Positions 5,681 to 6,043 of a stretch of 6,043 nucleotides of DNA are shown here, in pieces. A program made the translations under genes and the position numbers. The stretch lies in NCBI GenBank assembly GCA_900554925.1, contig USJG01000139.1:1-6043 (forward strand). Direction: 5' to 3'. Within the stretch, counting starts at the first letter, position 1. Each line of letters starts with the position of its first letter. The notes under the pieces are model-generated. The model was given only the letters and a program-made list of their open reading frames with translations. It was not told the origin of the DNA and did not search any database. This stretch comes from an uncultured Lachnospiraceae bacterium (lineage in GTDB: Bacteria; Bacillota; Clostridia; Lachnospirales; Lachnospiraceae).

Positions 5681-6043
5681 ATGGAAAAAATCACGCAAAC
5701 AGCAGGCAGAAATCAGCTCGGCGATTTTGCGCCGGATTTTGCCCACTATAACGACGATATTCTCTTTGGGGAGAATTGGAACAATCAGGACATTGACCTT
5801 AAAACCCGATGCATCCTCACCGTGGTGGCGCTGATGTCCTCTGGGATTACCGATACCTCTTTGACCTATCATTTGGAAAACGCAAAAGCCCATGGCGTCA
5901 CCCGCAGTGAGATTGCCGCCATCGTTACCCATGTAGGTTTTTATGCAGGCTGGCCCAAGGCCTGGGCGGTGTTCCATCTGGCAAAAGAAGTATGGAAGGA
6001 ATCAGAGCCGGAACAGACGGAGAAGGATAAATACCAGAATACC
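5681..6043 (+). CDS. Carboxymuconolactone decarboxylase-family protein (3' end outside window)
   Basis: The frame is open for 121 codons to the window edge with no stop, so the protein is partial. AAGGAGG (5665-5671) is a strong ribosome binding site 9 nt before the ATG. The translation opens MEKITQTAGRNQLGDFAPDF and ILFGENWNNQDIDLKTRCIL. The family core follows with TYHLENAKAHGVTRSEIAAI and VTHVGFYAGWPKAWAVFHLA (H84 and YAGWP at 88-92). Only one cysteine (C44) is present, so the CxxC of AhpD-type peroxidase relatives is missing; this is closer to the decarboxylase-like branch. In Firmicutes such proteins often sit beside flavodoxins and aldo/keto reductases, as here, and some continue into a cupin domain. 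The core domain is complete by about residue 107 and the frame continues, so a longer protein is possible. The true reaction is unknown. Confidence 0.88.
   Translation, partial: MEKITQTAGRNQLGDFAPDFAHYNDDILFGENWNNQDIDLKTRCILTVVALMSSGITDTSLTYHLENAKAHGVTRSEIAAIVTHVGFYAGWPKAWAVFHLAKEVWKESEPEQTEKDKYQNT

Noticed and set aside
5588..5977. 129-codon open frame on the minus strand
   Set aside because: It is antisense to the end of the reductase remnant and to the CMD-family gene, which has clear family motifs and a strong ribosome binding site.

Overview
The window looks like chromosome from a low-to-moderate GC Gram-positive anaerobe of the Clostridia, most likely a gut Lachnospiraceae relative. 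The reasons are strong AGGAGG-type ribosome binding sites, sigma-A promoters with extended -10 elements, genes packed on one strand, and the protein types present. This placement is inference; there is no rRNA or other marker gene. Every gene I can support is on the plus strand.

Layout. (1) 1-132 is an AT-rich leader. (2) 133-2066 is a two-gene unit: a six-transmembrane methyl-accepting chemotaxis protein with no extracellular sensor, and a YafP-like GNAT acetyltransferase starting 2 nt after it. (3) 2067-3239 is an XRE-type regulator with a long helical C-terminal region, behind its own extended -10 promoter. (4) 3241-3357 is an apparent C-terminal remnant of a cytidylate-kinase-like protein, ending inside the next promoter. 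(5) 3352-4057 is a TetR-family regulator whose promoter lies between two matching 19-bp operator-like sites, one a perfect palindrome. (6) 4173-6043 is a run of redox genes: a cysteine-containing FMN reductase-like flavoprotein, a short flavodoxin, a 5'-truncated aldo/keto reductase and a carboxymuconolactone-decarboxylase-family protein that runs off the window end.

How it fits together. The TetR promoter is the only convincing promoter I see upstream of the redox genes, so the simplest reading is one TetR-autoregulated transcript. It would encode small flavoproteins and reductases that may reduce or detoxify an electrophilic or quinone-like compound; the substrate is not visible in the sequence. 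The aldo/keto reductase has lost about its first 180 residues, including its active site, and what remains is in frame behind the flavodoxin stop codon. Sampled base composition rises from about 30-37% GC in the XRE gene to about 50-60% in the redox genes. With the kinase remnant at the boundary, this suggests that two segments of different history meet near 3240-3430.

I found no RNA genes, CRISPR arrays, insertion sequences or convincing rho-independent terminators. I see no clear case for a wholly new system. The most informative items are the double-operator TetR promoter and the two gene remnants.
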